Notes: generated by a model from the sequence alone, not told the origin. Numbered from the stretch's first letter, positions 15,140 through 23,048 are shown. The stretch is 26,558 nucleotides of DNA from JBDTRY01 sp039931435 (GCA_039931435.1 JBDTRY010000032.1:1-26558), one strand, 5' to 3'. Made by a program: numbers and translations.

Positions 15140-15949
15140 GTGACGCCAATCGAGATCGCTACAGAAGCAGCGCACGCCGGAGCAACGGTCCTTCTCGACC
15201 ACTGGGAGAATCTCACCCGCGAGGATGCCTTGCTCAAAGGACGGAACGATTGGGTTTCGCGCGCCGACCGGGAGAGCGAACTGGCGATCATCGCGGCCAT
15301 CCGCAACCATTGCCCGGACGATTCGTTCCTCGGAGAAGAGGGCGGAACGATCCACAGTGTGAATCCCGGCTCGCCGCGAACCTGGGTGATTGATCCGCTC
15401 GACGGCACGTCCAACTACCTGCAGCATTTTCCTTTCTGGTCCATTTCCATTGCCTTGCGCGAGGGAGAGGAAACCGTCGCTGGCCTGGTTTACGAACCAC
15501 TGCGTTCCCAATTTTTCTCAGCCGAGCTTGGCGCGGGGGCCTTCCGCAATGGGCTCCCCATGCGCGTTTCCGGACATGACGGCCTTGATGGATCGTTTCT
15601 GGCCACGGGATTCCCGTTCCGCGCTCAGAAACAGGTTCACACCTATGTGCGGATCTTCGAAGAAGTGATCCGGCAAGCCAAAGGGGTACGACGGGCCGGC
15701 TCGGCAGCCCTGGATCTTGCCTACACCGCCGCGGGGGTGTTCGACGGGTTTTTCGAGCTGCATCTCGCTCCCTGGGACGTCGCCGCCGGTGCGCTTCTGG
15801 TCCGGGAAGCGGGGGGAGTCGTTTCCGATTTCTCAGGCGGGGATCTCTTCTGGGAGCAGGGCAATATCGTTGGAGCAACGCCAGGAATTCATGCGGAGCT
15901 GATGAAAGTCGTCAACCGCTATACGAACGAGGCGAACCTGTCGCGATGA
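15140..15949 (+). CDS. Inositol-monophosphatase family phosphatase
   Basis: The 269-residue Mg-dependent, lithium-sensitive-type phosphatase has the complete set of metal-binding motifs: GEEGG near residues 67-71, DPLDGTSNYLQHFP near 87-100, and WDVAAGALLVREAGG near 213-227. The family hydrolyses inositol-1-phosphate and related sugar or nucleotide phosphates; SuhB is the bacterial example. The start is GTG with AAAGGAGAAC ending about 3 bases before it. The TGA stop at 15947-15949 overlaps an ATG (ATGA) in the frame of a short dead-end ORF; the following glycosylase is in another frame. The specific substrate is unknown. Confidence 0.93.
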   Translation: MTPIEIATEAAHAGATVLLDHWENLTREDALLKGRNDWVSRADRESELAIIAAIRNHCPDDSFLGEEGGTIHSVNPGSPRTWVIDPLDGTSNYLQHFPFWSISIALREGEETVAGLVYEPLRSQFFSAELGAGAFRNGLPMRVSGHDGLDGSFLATGFPFRAQKQVHTYVRIFEEVIRQAKGVRRAGSAALDLAYTAAGVFDGFFELHLAPWDVAAGALLVREAGGVVSDFSGGDLFWEQGNIVGATPGIHAELMKVVNRYTNEANLSR

Positions 15950-15968
15950 CGATCACCCGAGGACTTTC

Positions 15969-16580
15969 CTGAGAAGCAACCTGCGGCCGCTTCCCCGATC
16001 GTTTTATAGCGGCGAGACCGTTCTCATCGCCCGTGCGCTTCTGGGCTGTCTGCTCTGCCGGCGCCTGGATGGCCGCCTCCTCGTAACGCGCATCGTGGAA
16101 ACCGAGGCTTACCTCGGAGCAAACGACCCGGCCAGCCACGCCCGGGGAGGACATCGCAGCCGGCGGAATGAGTCCATGTATCGTTCTGGCGGTCACGCCT
16201 ATGTCTACTTCACGTACGGAATGCACTACTGCATGAACGTCGTCACTCAGGAAAGCGATGTTGCTGAAGCCGTGCTCCTGAGAGCCGCCGAGCCGGTCGA
16301 GGGAATCGAGATGATGCGGATCAGGCGACCCAAAGCTCTCCGTGACCGGGACCTGACGAACGGCCCGGGGAAACTCTGCATGGCCATGGGAATCGATCGC
16401 TCGCTCGACGGAAATCCGCTCGATTCGCGTGACCTGTTCATCACCGGACGTCAAAACCCCGTTTCCGAATCCGACATCGCCGTGAGCGCGCGGGTGGGCG
16501 TGGACTATGCGGGAGAAGCGACACACTGGCCGCTGCGTTTCTTTCTCCGGGGAAATGAGTACGTTTCGCGGAAACGATGA
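15969..16580 (+). CDS. 3-methyladenine DNA glycosylase (AAG/Mpg family), non-standard start
   Basis: This base-excision repair enzyme removes alkylated purines. It carries the catalytic signature RIVETEAYLGANDPASHA, then YVYFTYGMHYCMNVV, LLRAAEPVEGIEMM, LTNGPGKLCMAMGI and the C-terminal RVGVDYAGEA. The first ordinary start in frame is GTG 16095, inside the catalytic motif, which would drop some 40 conserved residues. The frame upstream reads NLRPLPRSFYSGETVLIAR, then ALLGCLL, which is clearly the family N-terminus. No ATG, GTG or TTG precedes it in frame. CTG 15969-15971, with GAGGA 5 bases before it, is the best start (203 residues). An ATG at 15946 coupled to the previous stop is one frame off and stops after 8 codons. 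Confidence 0.87.
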   Translation: MRSNLRPLPRSFYSGETVLIARALLGCLLCRRLDGRLLVTRIVETEAYLGANDPASHARGGHRSRRNESMYRSGGHAYVYFTYGMHYCMNVVTQESDVAEAVLLRAAEPVEGIEMMRIRRPKALRDRDLTNGPGKLCMAMGIDRSLDGNPLDSRDLFITGRQNPVSESDIAVSARVGVDYAGEATHWPLRFFLRGNEYVSRKR

Positions 16581-16626
16581 GCCCCGTCGGGCCATGTCAG
16601 GTCTGCTCCCGAGCGAAATAGATCCG

Positions 16627-17487
16627 ATGCCTGCACGATTTCGTATGCCTGACGTGAATTCGACCGCAACCAATGCTCGCAGCGGCAGAGCCTACCTCGT
16701 TCTCGTTGCCCTTCTGTTCGCCGCGCTTCCGGCGTTCGCTCATGACTTCTGGATCGAGCCCTCGACGTTCACTCCGGAGGTTGGGCAGCCACTGATGCTG
16801 CGCCTTCGCGTCGGTCAGAACTACATGGGCGACCCGGTGGCCCGCGACCCGAAGCTGCTCGAAAAGTTCATTCAGGTAGACAGCAAAGGGACTCATGAGG
16901 TTGCCGGACTGGACGGGCGCGATCCGGCCGGAATCGGGCGGATCACGGTTCCCGGACTGGCTCTGATCGGATACCGAAGCAGGACGAGTCCGCTCAGCCT
17001 TCCCGCTGAGAAGTTCGAGCAGTACCTCCGCGATGAAGGCCTCGAGAAAATCATCGGAGCACGCCTCCGCACCGGCCAGCAGAATGCGGACAGTCACGAA
17101 GTCTTCTCACGGTGCTCAAAGGCCCTCGTACTGGCCGGTCCGGCAACGAAGAACGACATGATCTATAAAGCCGTTCTTGGATTCACTCTGGAACTAATCC
17201 CCCAGAAAAATCCCTACCTGCTCAGCAGGAAGGAAGCGCTTCCCGTGACACTGTTGTACCAGGGCAAACCGTTGGAGGGAGCGCTGGTTGTAGCCATCAA
17301 TCAGCAGGCGCCGACAAACAGGATTTCTGCACGAACCGATCGCAAAGGCCACGTCTCAATGACTCTTCCCATGGACGGCAACTGGCAGATCAAGTCAGTG
17401 CACATGATTCCAGCTCAACCTGGCACGGGCGCGCAGTGGGAAAGCCTCTGGGCATCTCTGACCTTCAACCTGCATCGATCCCCATGA
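16627..17487 (+). CDS. DUF4198-like exported protein
   Basis: The 286-residue exported protein has a signal peptide ending near LFAALPAFA, so the mature form begins HDFWIEP. HDFWIEPSTFTPEVGQPL is the typical opening of DUF4198 proteins, periplasmic beta-sandwich proteins often encoded near nickel or cobalt uptake genes; the exposed N-terminal histidine could be a metal ligand. A later domain (LLYQGKPLEGALVVAINQ) resembles the family's carboxypeptidase-regulatory-like repeat. Start candidates are ATG 16627 and ATG 16645; the frame is open well upstream, overlapping the glycosylase. Neither has a strong ribosome binding site. The stop overlaps the next ATG (ATGA), coupling it to the HupE-like gene. 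Confidence 0.82.
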   Translation: MPARFRMPDVNSTATNARSGRAYLVLVALLFAALPAFAHDFWIEPSTFTPEVGQPLMLRLRVGQNYMGDPVARDPKLLEKFIQVDSKGTHEVAGLDGRDPAGIGRITVPGLALIGYRSRTSPLSLPAEKFEQYLRDEGLEKIIGARLRTGQQNADSHEVFSRCSKALVLAGPATKNDMIYKAVLGFTLELIPQKNPYLLSRKEALPVTLLYQGKPLEGALVVAINQQAPTNRISARTDRKGHVSMTLPMDGNWQIKSVHMIPAQPGTGAQWESLWASLTFNLHRSP

Positions 17488-18608
17488 GCGCCGGGCGTAC
17501 TCTTCCGGCGGCTCGGGCGACCCTTTCCGCCTCGCTCCTGCTGCTGTCGATCGCCGCTCCGCTTTCTGCTCACGAGATCGGAACCATCCGTGTCCGGGCC
17601 GAGTTTCAGAAGGGCGGCACCTACAGCATTTCCATGGTTGCCGATCCGGAAACGCTGCTGCCGCGATTGGAACTGGCTGCCAATCAGCCGCTCTCGGGGT
17701 CGCATCCGGCGCCGGTAAATCAGCAGAAGATCGAAGCTCTGCAGCAGACTTTTCTCGACCACGTGACGATCAGGTTCAACGGCGTCCAGGTAACCCCGAA
17801 GTTCCAGTATGCCCCGCTGCTCAATGGAGCGGCTTACTCCACGAGCGGCCAGGCAGCGACGATCCGGTTGACGGGCGATGTTCCCAGGAAGGCCACGTCC
17901 TTCACCTGGTCCTACTCGCTGATCTACAGCACATACGCGCTGCTCACGCGACAGCCGGGTCAGTCGGAGCCAGCCCAACAGTGGCTGGAAGGGGAGCAGG
18001 AGAGCAAACCGGTTCTACTGAACAAGGCCTCCGTTCCACCGACACGGCTGCAGGTGGCCCGCCAGTACCTTGTGCTGGGATATACGCATATCGTCCCCAA
18101 GGGTCTGGACCACATTCTGTTTGTCCTTGGCATCTTCCTACTGAACACGCGCATCCGATCGATTCTGGCGCAGGTAACTGCATTCACCGTGGCTCACTCG
18201 ATCACGCTGGGGCTGACGATCTACGGCGTAGTTTCGCTGTCTCCGCGAATCGTAGAACCGCTGATCGCGCTGTCGATCGCCTATGTGGCCATCGAGAATC
18301 TGACGACCTCGGAACTGAAACCGTGGCGCATCGCCATCGTGTTCGTTTTCGGACTTCTCCACGGCATGGGCTTCGCCGGAGTTCTCAGAGATCTCGGCCT
18401 GCCCCGATCCGAGTTTCTCACTGCGCTGGTCACTTTCAACATCGGCGTCGAAGCGGGCCAGCTGAGCGTCATCGCCGTTGCTTCGCTGCTTGTGGCCCGC
18501 TGGTTCAACGACCGGGTCTGGTACCGCAGGCACATCGTCATTCCCGCCTCGCTGGTGATTGCCATCACCGGCCTTTACTGGACAGTGACCCGCATCGTCG
18601 GCGCCTGA
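17484..18608 (+). CDS. HupE/UreJ-type membrane protein
   Basis: The 374-residue product has a signal peptide (ASLLLLSIAAPLSAHEIG), a periplasmic domain of about 170 residues, then six or seven membrane helices from about residue 205. The membrane part has the HupE/UreJ signature: YTHIVPKGLDHILFVLGIF, FTVAHSITLG, VAIENL and GLLHGMGFAGVLRDLG. Histidines and Asp in these helices are the likely metal path. HupE/UreJ proteins are secondary nickel or cobalt permeases; this longer form with an exported domain is less studied. It is coupled by ATGA to the DUF4198 gene. The BtuB-like receptor with cobalamin riboswitch nearby favours cobalt, by inference. Confidence 0.88.
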   Translation: MSAGRTLPAARATLSASLLLLSIAAPLSAHEIGTIRVRAEFQKGGTYSISMVADPETLLPRLELAANQPLSGSHPAPVNQQKIEALQQTFLDHVTIRFNGVQVTPKFQYAPLLNGAAYSTSGQAATIRLTGDVPRKATSFTWSYSLIYSTYALLTRQPGQSEPAQQWLEGEQESKPVLLNKASVPPTRLQVARQYLVLGYTHIVPKGLDHILFVLGIFLLNTRIRSILAQVTAFTVAHSITLGLTIYGVVSLSPRIVEPLIALSIAYVAIENLTTSELKPWRIAIVFVFGLLHGMGFAGVLRDLGLPRSEFLTALVTFNIGVEAGQLSVIAVASLLVARWFNDRVWYRRHIVIPASLVIAITGLYWTVTRIVGA

Positions 18609-18660
18609 ATGGCGTTCACGGCTTCGCGGTTTTCAACGGTCCTTCCGCGGGTTGCCGCTT

Positions 18661-18969
18661 CTACTTGAAGATCGACATCACCCTCGCCAGCGGTCCCTGC
18701 GAGTGGTGTTTCAGAATCTCCTCCATTTCACTCTCGTCCAGCCAGGTTCCGCCGCAGGAAACACAGCGGTCGATCTTCACGTCTTCCAGTTCGAACTCGT
18801 GAAGATCCATTCCGCACTTCGGACACTTCATGTAGTGCGTTTCCCTGAGCTGTTTCCGTTCCTCGTCCGCCATACGCGCCAGACGCTCCGATTCCCATTG
18901 TTTCTTCTTCTCCAGATCCCGCCGGACGAAATACTCGTCTTCGTTCTTGCTTGGTTTCTCAGGGTTCAT
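18661..18969 (-). CDS. TFIIB-type zinc-finger protein
   Basis: The 102-residue protein has a highly charged helical N-terminus of about 48 residues (DEYFVRRDLEKKKQWESERL) followed by a zf-TFIIB domain: MKCPKCGMDLHEFELEDVKI and DRCVSCGGTWLDESEMEEIL. Four cysteines in two CxxC pairs bind one zinc. Such proteins are widespread in bacteria and of unknown function. GGAAGGAG lies 6 bases before the ATG. The gene converges on the HupE-like gene (52 bp) and is followed upstream by a repeat region. It is the third small CxxC zinc protein in the window. Confidence 0.9.
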   Translation of the reverse strand: MNPEKPSKNEDEYFVRRDLEKKKQWESERLARMADEERKQLRETHYMKCPKCGMDLHEFELEDVKIDRCVSCGGTWLDESEMEEILKHHSQGPLARVMSIFK

Positions 18970-19027
18970 CGTTCGCTCCTTCCGCTGACTGTGCTGTGCC
19001 GTTCTGTTCTCAGCGGCATTCTATCCA

Positions 19028-19234
19028 ATGACACGACGATCCCATCGCGGTCATGCCGAGCGTGAAAACGTCGCAAACAGCCAGGGATGCGGGAATGACA
19101 CGATTACCATGGCCTGTCATCCTGAAGCGTCGAGCGAAGGATCTCTTCTATCTTCCCCGCTGCCATTAATCGAACGGCACCATTCCCGTTGAAGAGAGAT
19201 CCTTCGGTCGCAGCGCTCCCTCAAGGATGACAAG
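19028..19234 (+). repeat. Repeat region: short module plus palindromic copy E
   Basis: AATGACACGACGATCC, then ATCGCGGTCATGCCGAGCG (19027-19061) matches 23143-23177 almost base for base. A second GAATGACACGAT occurs near 19094. The main palindrome follows: left arm TGTCATCCTGAAGCGTCGAG at 19115, centre CTATCTTCCCCGCTGCC, and right arm GAGATCCTTCGGTCGC ending AAGGATGACAAG near 19234. A further GTCATCCCGAGCGTCAG lies near 19288. This explains most of the 18970-19367 gap, where I see no gene. Confidence 0.82.
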
Positions 19235-19367
19235 CTCCCCACAGCCCGCAAGAATACCGGGCGTGTTCCCGTCTCAGGAAACCGGTCATCCCGAGCGTCA
19301 GCCGAGGAGCGACGCAGGCAGGTTCAGACCCCGAACAGCTGGTTCCACGCGATCGCCGCCATCTTCC

Positions 19368-21233
19368 CTACCGAAGGCTGATACGCACTCCGGCACTGGC
19401 CCTTCTCCGCGCCGCCGGAAATCCCACGACTTCCTCGTAGCGGGCATCGCCGACGTTTTCCACACGCAGGTAGGGCCGCAGGATTCCGGTATGGTACTGA
19501 ATCGTGAGATCGCCTACGGTATAAGGAGAATTGACAACGGTGCCAAAGGGAGCGAGGGCGGCGAAATCGGTCCGCCTGCCGTTGTGCTGCAACGAAAGAA
19601 CCGCGCTCCAGGGGTCGTCGCCGTAGTTGAAGGCCAGAGACCCGGAATTCCGAGGCCGGCGCAACAGCGGGGAATCGGTCGCCTCTTCACGCGTGCGGAG
19701 CAGGGTGTAACTCAGCGCTGCGGAGAAGGGGCCGCGAATCGGGCCCTGGACGCTGACTTCCAATCCTCGTGACGTAGCGGCTCCGATGTTCGCTGTCGTC
19801 CCCGTTTGAGGATTGAAGGTAATCAGGTCTGTGAAGTGATTGTCGAAGGCGCTCACGGAGAAGAGCCCGTTCTGGCTGAAAAAGTGGTCATAGCCGACTT
19901 CAGCGCTGCTGCCTTTCTCCGGTTGCAGGTTTTCATTTCCGAAGAACGGATAGTAAAGCTCACCGACGGATGGAGCCCGGAACGAGCGGCCCCAGGCGGC
20001 CCGAATCTTTTCTGATCCGCTCACCCAGGCGGCCGCCACACGAGGCGAGAGCTGGCTGCCGAACGTGTCGAAATCATCCCAGCGCAACCCTGCGGAAATT
20101 TCGATCGTGCTACCTGCCGAGAGCCGGACGGCACCTCGGTCTTCCGCGAACAGCGACCGGCTGGTGCGGCGGTTGTCGTCCAGGTTCGTTCCATAGCTGC
20201 TCACATCCCGGACGCGCGCATTCTCGTACTCTCCGCCGACGGTGATGCTGCCCGCCGCGGTGCGTAGCGTCATCGCCGCCCGTGCCCGATCCGTCGTCGA
20301 TTGCGTTGAGCTCTCGGTCAGAAAGTACGGATCGTCGGGATCGGAGAACTCATCGTCTCGCGCAGCGCGAGAGACGGTTACGTCGTAATCGATTCCCGTT
20401 CGCCGCAGGTGAAGAGGCAGAGCCAGTTGCAGTTCGTTTCCGTTCTGACGGCGGAAAGGACTGGCCACGATTGCGCTTCCCGCTCCGTTGGCGATGAAAG
20501 GAATGCCGAGGTCGTAGGAGGTATAGCGTCCCTCCAGGCCTACCGTGAATTCGGGACTTTGCTTCCAGGTGAAACCACCGAGGGCAGTCGTTTGAGAGAA
20601 ATCGTCGTTCGCTGCAAACCCGTCGTCGTTGCGGCGCTCCAGCGCGGCGTTCGTTGCGAAGTGATCGCCCGAGAACGCCCCGGACGCGGCGCCGTTGAAA
20701 AATCCATTCTGGCCGCCTTCCAGATCGAGCGCTCCATAGGTACGGCCGCCGGTGAGGACATTCACGACCCCGGTCATGGCCTCCGATCCGTACAGTGCGG
20801 AGAACGGGCCCCGGGCAACTTCGATCTGCTGAACGCCTGCTGTAGAGAACCTTCCCCAGTCATATCCGGAGAAGTAGGGGTTGTTCAATTCGATGCCATT
20901 CCAGAGGACGAGCGTCTGCGTGGAGTTTCCGCCTCTGGTGAAGAGCGAGGCCACTTTTCCCGGTGTTCCTGATCGGGCCACGACCAGTCCCGGTACGTCC
21001 CGAAGCACGTCAGCAACATCGCGAGCCTCCCGTTTCTCAATCTGAGCACGGGTGATGACCGTGACCGATGAGGGGGTGCTCTCGATGGACTCCGGCAGGG
21101 TCGATGCGGTAACGACGATTTCTTCGCCAATCGGCGTAGGTGACGGCGAGGGAACTTGCGGCGCCTGAGCCAGGAGCGGAGAGGTGAGGACAGCCAGCAA
21201 AGAGACGATGGCGGGGTGCAAACCGAACTGCAT
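19368..21233 (-). CDS. btuB: TonB-dependent vitamin B12 receptor (BtuB-like)
   Basis: The 621-residue outer-membrane receptor has a signal peptide (to about residue 23, PLLAQA), a TonB box near 38-43 (EEIVVTA), and a plug domain with SSVTVITRAQIEKREARDVA, DVLRDVPGLVV and VARGPFSALYGSEAMTGVVN. A 22-strand-type barrel follows, including SFRAPSVGELYYPFFGN and the C-terminal RRASAGVRISLR. These features match cobalamin receptors, and the cobalamin riboswitch upstream makes corrinoid uptake the likely role. AAAGGAG lies 7 bases before the ATG at 21231-21233 and can be masked by the leader. No btuCDF or tonB genes are in the window. Confidence 0.92.
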   Translation of the reverse strand: MQFGLHPAIVSLLAVLTSPLLAQAPQVPSPSPTPIGEEIVVTASTLPESIESTPSSVTVITRAQIEKREARDVADVLRDVPGLVVARSGTPGKVASLFTRGGNSTQTLVLWNGIELNNPYFSGYDWGRFSTAGVQQIEVARGPFSALYGSEAMTGVVNVLTGGRTYGALDLEGGQNGFFNGAASGAFSGDHFATNAALERRNDDGFAANDDFSQTTALGGFTWKQSPEFTVGLEGRYTSYDLGIPFIANGAGSAIVASPFRRQNGNELQLALPLHLRRTGIDYDVTVSRAARDDEFSDPDDPYFLTESSTQSTTDRARAAMTLRTAAGSITVGGEYENARVRDVSSYGTNLDDNRRTSRSLFAEDRGAVRLSAGSTIEISAGLRWDDFDTFGSQLSPRVAAAWVSGSEKIRAAWGRSFRAPSVGELYYPFFGNENLQPEKGSSAEVGYDHFFSQNGLFSVSAFDNHFTDLITFNPQTGTTANIGAATSRGLEVSVQGPIRGPFSAALSYTLLRTREEATDSPLLRRPRNSGSLAFNYGDDPWSAVLSLQHNGRRTDFAALAPFGTVVNSPYTVGDLTIQYHTGILRPYLRVENVGDARYEEVVGFPAARRRASAGVRISLR

Positions 21234-21238
21234 GAGAC

Positions 21239-21297
21239 GACTCCTTTCGCTTCCCTCCGAAGCGGTCGATGGGGCGAGGAGTCATCGAGCACTCCTC
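21239..21297 (-). promoter_or_regulatory. Expression platform of the cobalamin riboswitch (switchable ribosome-site hairpins)
   Basis: On the minus strand GAGGAGT (21297-21291) pairs perfectly with ACTCCTC (21282-21276), giving a 7-bp hairpin. The same stretch read as GACTCCT (21283-21277) is also fully complementary to AGGAGTC (21245-21239), which contains the btuB ribosome binding site. The two pairings exclude one another. There is no T-run, so this looks like translational rather than transcriptional control. Confidence 0.6.
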
Positions 21298-21320
21298 ACA
21301 CCCCGGAGGAACTGTAGATT

Positions 21321-21485
21321 CGAAGCGGTCGGTCTCCTGGCTTCCGAGTCGTCCTTCTCGCACTCCCTTCCCGCTTTCACAGTGGGGGCCGCATGGCCGT
21401 TGCGCGAGTCGTCGTCGGTTACAGTGGCGGGGGCCGCGTCGGTGTCTCACCGACTTCCCTTGAGCGCGTTCTGAGCGCTCACCGT
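21321..21485 (-). ncRNA. Cobalamin (B12) riboswitch aptamer
   Basis: Reading the minus strand 5' to 3', the leader has GGGAAGTCGGTGAGACACCG, the conserved B12 box CCCGCCACTGTAACCG, an internal arm with GCATGCGGCC-like pairing, CACTGTGAAAGCGGGAAGG, and the closing segment GAAGCCAGGAGACCGACC. These blocks occur in the order and spacing of the cobalamin riboswitch family. The limits are approximate. It ends about 90 bases before the btuB start codon. Cobalamin binding should lower receptor synthesis. Confidence 0.95.
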
Positions 21486-21514
21486 TCCGAAAAGTTGATA
21501 AAGAACTGCGGGCG

Positions 21515-21520
21515 ATTGTA
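21515..21520 (-). promoter_or_regulatory. Possible -10 element of the btuB leader
   Basis: TACAAT on the minus strand lies about 30 bp upstream of the aptamer, a suitable place for a -10 box. I see no convincing -35 hexamer, so support is weak. Confidence 0.3.
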
Positions 21521-21564
21521 GCAGGTCGCTCAGAGACGGAAGTGAAACTTGAGTGCCGTCTTCG

Positions 21565-21594
21565 TTGACAGTGACGTGCTCATCCGCTTAACCT
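21565..21594 (+). promoter_or_regulatory. Candidate promoter of the MglA-like gene
   Basis: TTGACA (21565-21570), an 18-base spacer and TAACCT (21589-21594) fit a housekeeping promoter. The predicted transcript would start around 21601, only a few bases before the ATG at 21605. That would make the message almost leaderless and explain why no ribosome binding site is visible. Confidence 0.45.
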
Positions 21595-21604
21595 CGCTTG
21601 AGCG

Positions 21605-22696
21605 ATGGTCCTTTTCAATTACGCCACGAAAGAGATCACCGCAAAGGTCGTCTATTACGGTCCCGGTCTCTGTGGAAAAACCACTAATCTCCAGTTCATC
21701 TACGAGTCACTCCCCAGCTCCAGCCGCAGCAAGATGCTCTCGTTGGCCACCGAGACCGATCGCACTCTCTTCTTTGATTTTCTGCCGATCGAACTCGGTC
21801 GCATTCGCGGAATGCGTACGCGCCTGCAGCTCTACACCGTTCCCGGCCAGGTCTTCTACAACTCCACCCGACAGCTTGTTCTGAGAGGTGCCGACGGCGT
21901 CGTTTTCGTCGCCGACAGCCAGCAGTCAGCGCTCGACGCCAACCGCGAGAGTCTCCTCAACCTGGAAGAGAACCTGAAAAAGCAGAGCATCCGTATCGCC
22001 GAAATCCCCCTGGTCATTCAGTACAACAAACGCGACCTTCCCAGTGCGCTTCCCGTCCCGGTTCTCGAGGCGGAGTTGAATCACTTCGGGTTTCCTTCGT
22101 TCGAATCCATCGCCACGACGGGATCGGGAATCGAGGAAACGCTGAACGGCATCTCGCGAACCGTTCTCGAGAACCTCATCCAACGGTACGGCCTTGATGA
22201 CGGAGAGCCGATGCAACGCGACGTGCTCGGCCCTGCATCGGCACCCTCGTCTCCCGAAGAATCCCTCTGGGTCGAGCAGGCCGTACCCGATCCCACAGAG
22301 TCTGCAATACCCATCGAGGTTCCGGCGCAGGTGCGCAGCGCACTGCCCGAACCGGCGTCCGCATTCGACGGCCCCTCCATCATCGATTCACCGCAATCGG
22401 ACTCGCTGAATTTCGACGACACCCCCGATCTGGACGACATTCCGGAGACAGCGGTCGATCTCGAATGGGAGGAAGTCGATGGACCGATGACCGCCAGAGC
22501 TCTTGAATCTTCCCTTCCCGACCCGGCTCCACCTCCTCCTCCACCGGCAGGAAACGTTGCCGTGGCAATGCCTGATCGATCCGCGGAAAGTCTGGTGAAG
22601 GAAGTGACGCTTCCGCTGAACCTGACCCTGGATGAGATCCAGCGTTTCCGCAAGCTGAAGATCCGGATCACCCTGGACGTCAACCTCCTGAAGTGA
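21605..22696 (+). CDS. MglA-like small GTPase with long C-terminal extension
   Basis: The 363-residue product has an N-terminal Ras-like GTPase of the MglA type (residues 1-200): P-loop GPGLCGKTTNLQFIYE, switch region with FDFLPIELG, G3-like TVPGQVFYNSTRQLVLRGAD, and G4 NKRDLP. MglA proteins control motility and polarity in Myxococcus and relatives. Here a disordered acidic and Pro-rich linker of about 125 residues (including PDPAPPPPPPAGN) ends in a compact segment VKEVTLPLNLTLDEIQRFR, then KLKIRITLDVNLL. That tail looks conserved rather than random and may bind a partner. No MglB gene is adjacent. The pilT fragment at the window end is a possible functional link, by inference only. Confidence 0.88.
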   Translation: MVLFNYATKEITAKVVYYGPGLCGKTTNLQFIYESLPSSSRSKMLSLATETDRTLFFDFLPIELGRIRGMRTRLQLYTVPGQVFYNSTRQLVLRGADGVVFVADSQQSALDANRESLLNLEENLKKQSIRIAEIPLVIQYNKRDLPSALPVPVLEAELNHFGFPSFESIATTGSGIEETLNGISRTVLENLIQRYGLDDGEPMQRDVLGPASAPSSPEESLWVEQAVPDPTESAIPIEVPAQVRSALPEPASAFDGPSIIDSPQSDSLNFDDTPDLDDIPETAVDLEWEEVDGPMTARALESSLPDPAPPPPPPAGNVAVAMPDRSAESLVKEVTLPLNLTLDEIQRFRKLKIRITLDVNLLK

Positions 22697-22774
22697 TTTC
22701 ACGCTCCGCCGGTGCCATCGGTATGTGCGCGGACCGAAATTCTTCCTGAGGCCCCCGCGTTGCCGCACTCTCCG

Positions 22775-22863
22775 GAGGAGTGGTCGAGTGGTTTAAGGCA
22801 GCGGTCTTGAAAACCGCCGTACCGGGAACGGTACCGTGGGTTCGAATCCCACCTCCTCCGCCA
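22775..22863 (+). tRNA. tRNA-Ser (anticodon TGA)
   Basis: Acceptor arms GGAGGAG and CTCCTCC pair, followed by G and an encoded CCA. The anticodon loop CTTGAAA gives TGA, reading UCA-type serine codons. A long variable arm (TACCGGGAACGGTA) and the T-arm GGGTTCGAATCCC complete a class II tRNA of 89 bases. It must not be confused with tRNA-Sec, whose acceptor arm is longer and anticodon is TCA. Confidence 0.97.
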
Positions 22864-22956
22864 GCAAAAACTGCCGCGAACGATATCCGCTTCCGGGTAG
22901 AATAAGCGCCTGCGCAACCGCGTTGCGCAGTCCGATCAGCCAGAAGTTCGTCCTCC

Positions 22957-23048
22957 GGAGAGATGGGAGAGTGGCTTAATCCAACGGTTTGCTAAACCGT
23001 CGTACTGGGAAACCGGTACCGAGGGTTCGAATCCCTCTCTCTCCGCCA
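22957..23048 (+). tRNA. tRNA-Ser (anticodon GCT)
   Basis: Acceptor arms GGAGAGA and TCTCTCC pair, then G and an encoded CCA. The anticodon loop TTGCTAA between ACGGT and ACCGT gives GCT, reading AGC/AGU serine codons. The long variable arm (TACTGGGAAACCGGTA) and T-arm are intact. It lies 93 bp after the first tRNA-Ser on the same strand, so the two may share a transcript. Confidence 0.97.

Noticed and set aside
21276..21297. Intrinsic terminator in the btuB leader
   Set aside because: The 7-bp hairpin is not followed by a T-run on the minus strand; complementarity with the ribosome binding site favours translational control.
22775..23048. tRNA-Sec as one of the two tRNA genes, which would fit the selenoproteins
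   Set aside because: Both have 7-bp acceptor arms and anticodons TGA and GCT, so they are ordinary serine tRNAs. tRNA-Sec would need anticodon TCA and a longer acceptor stem.
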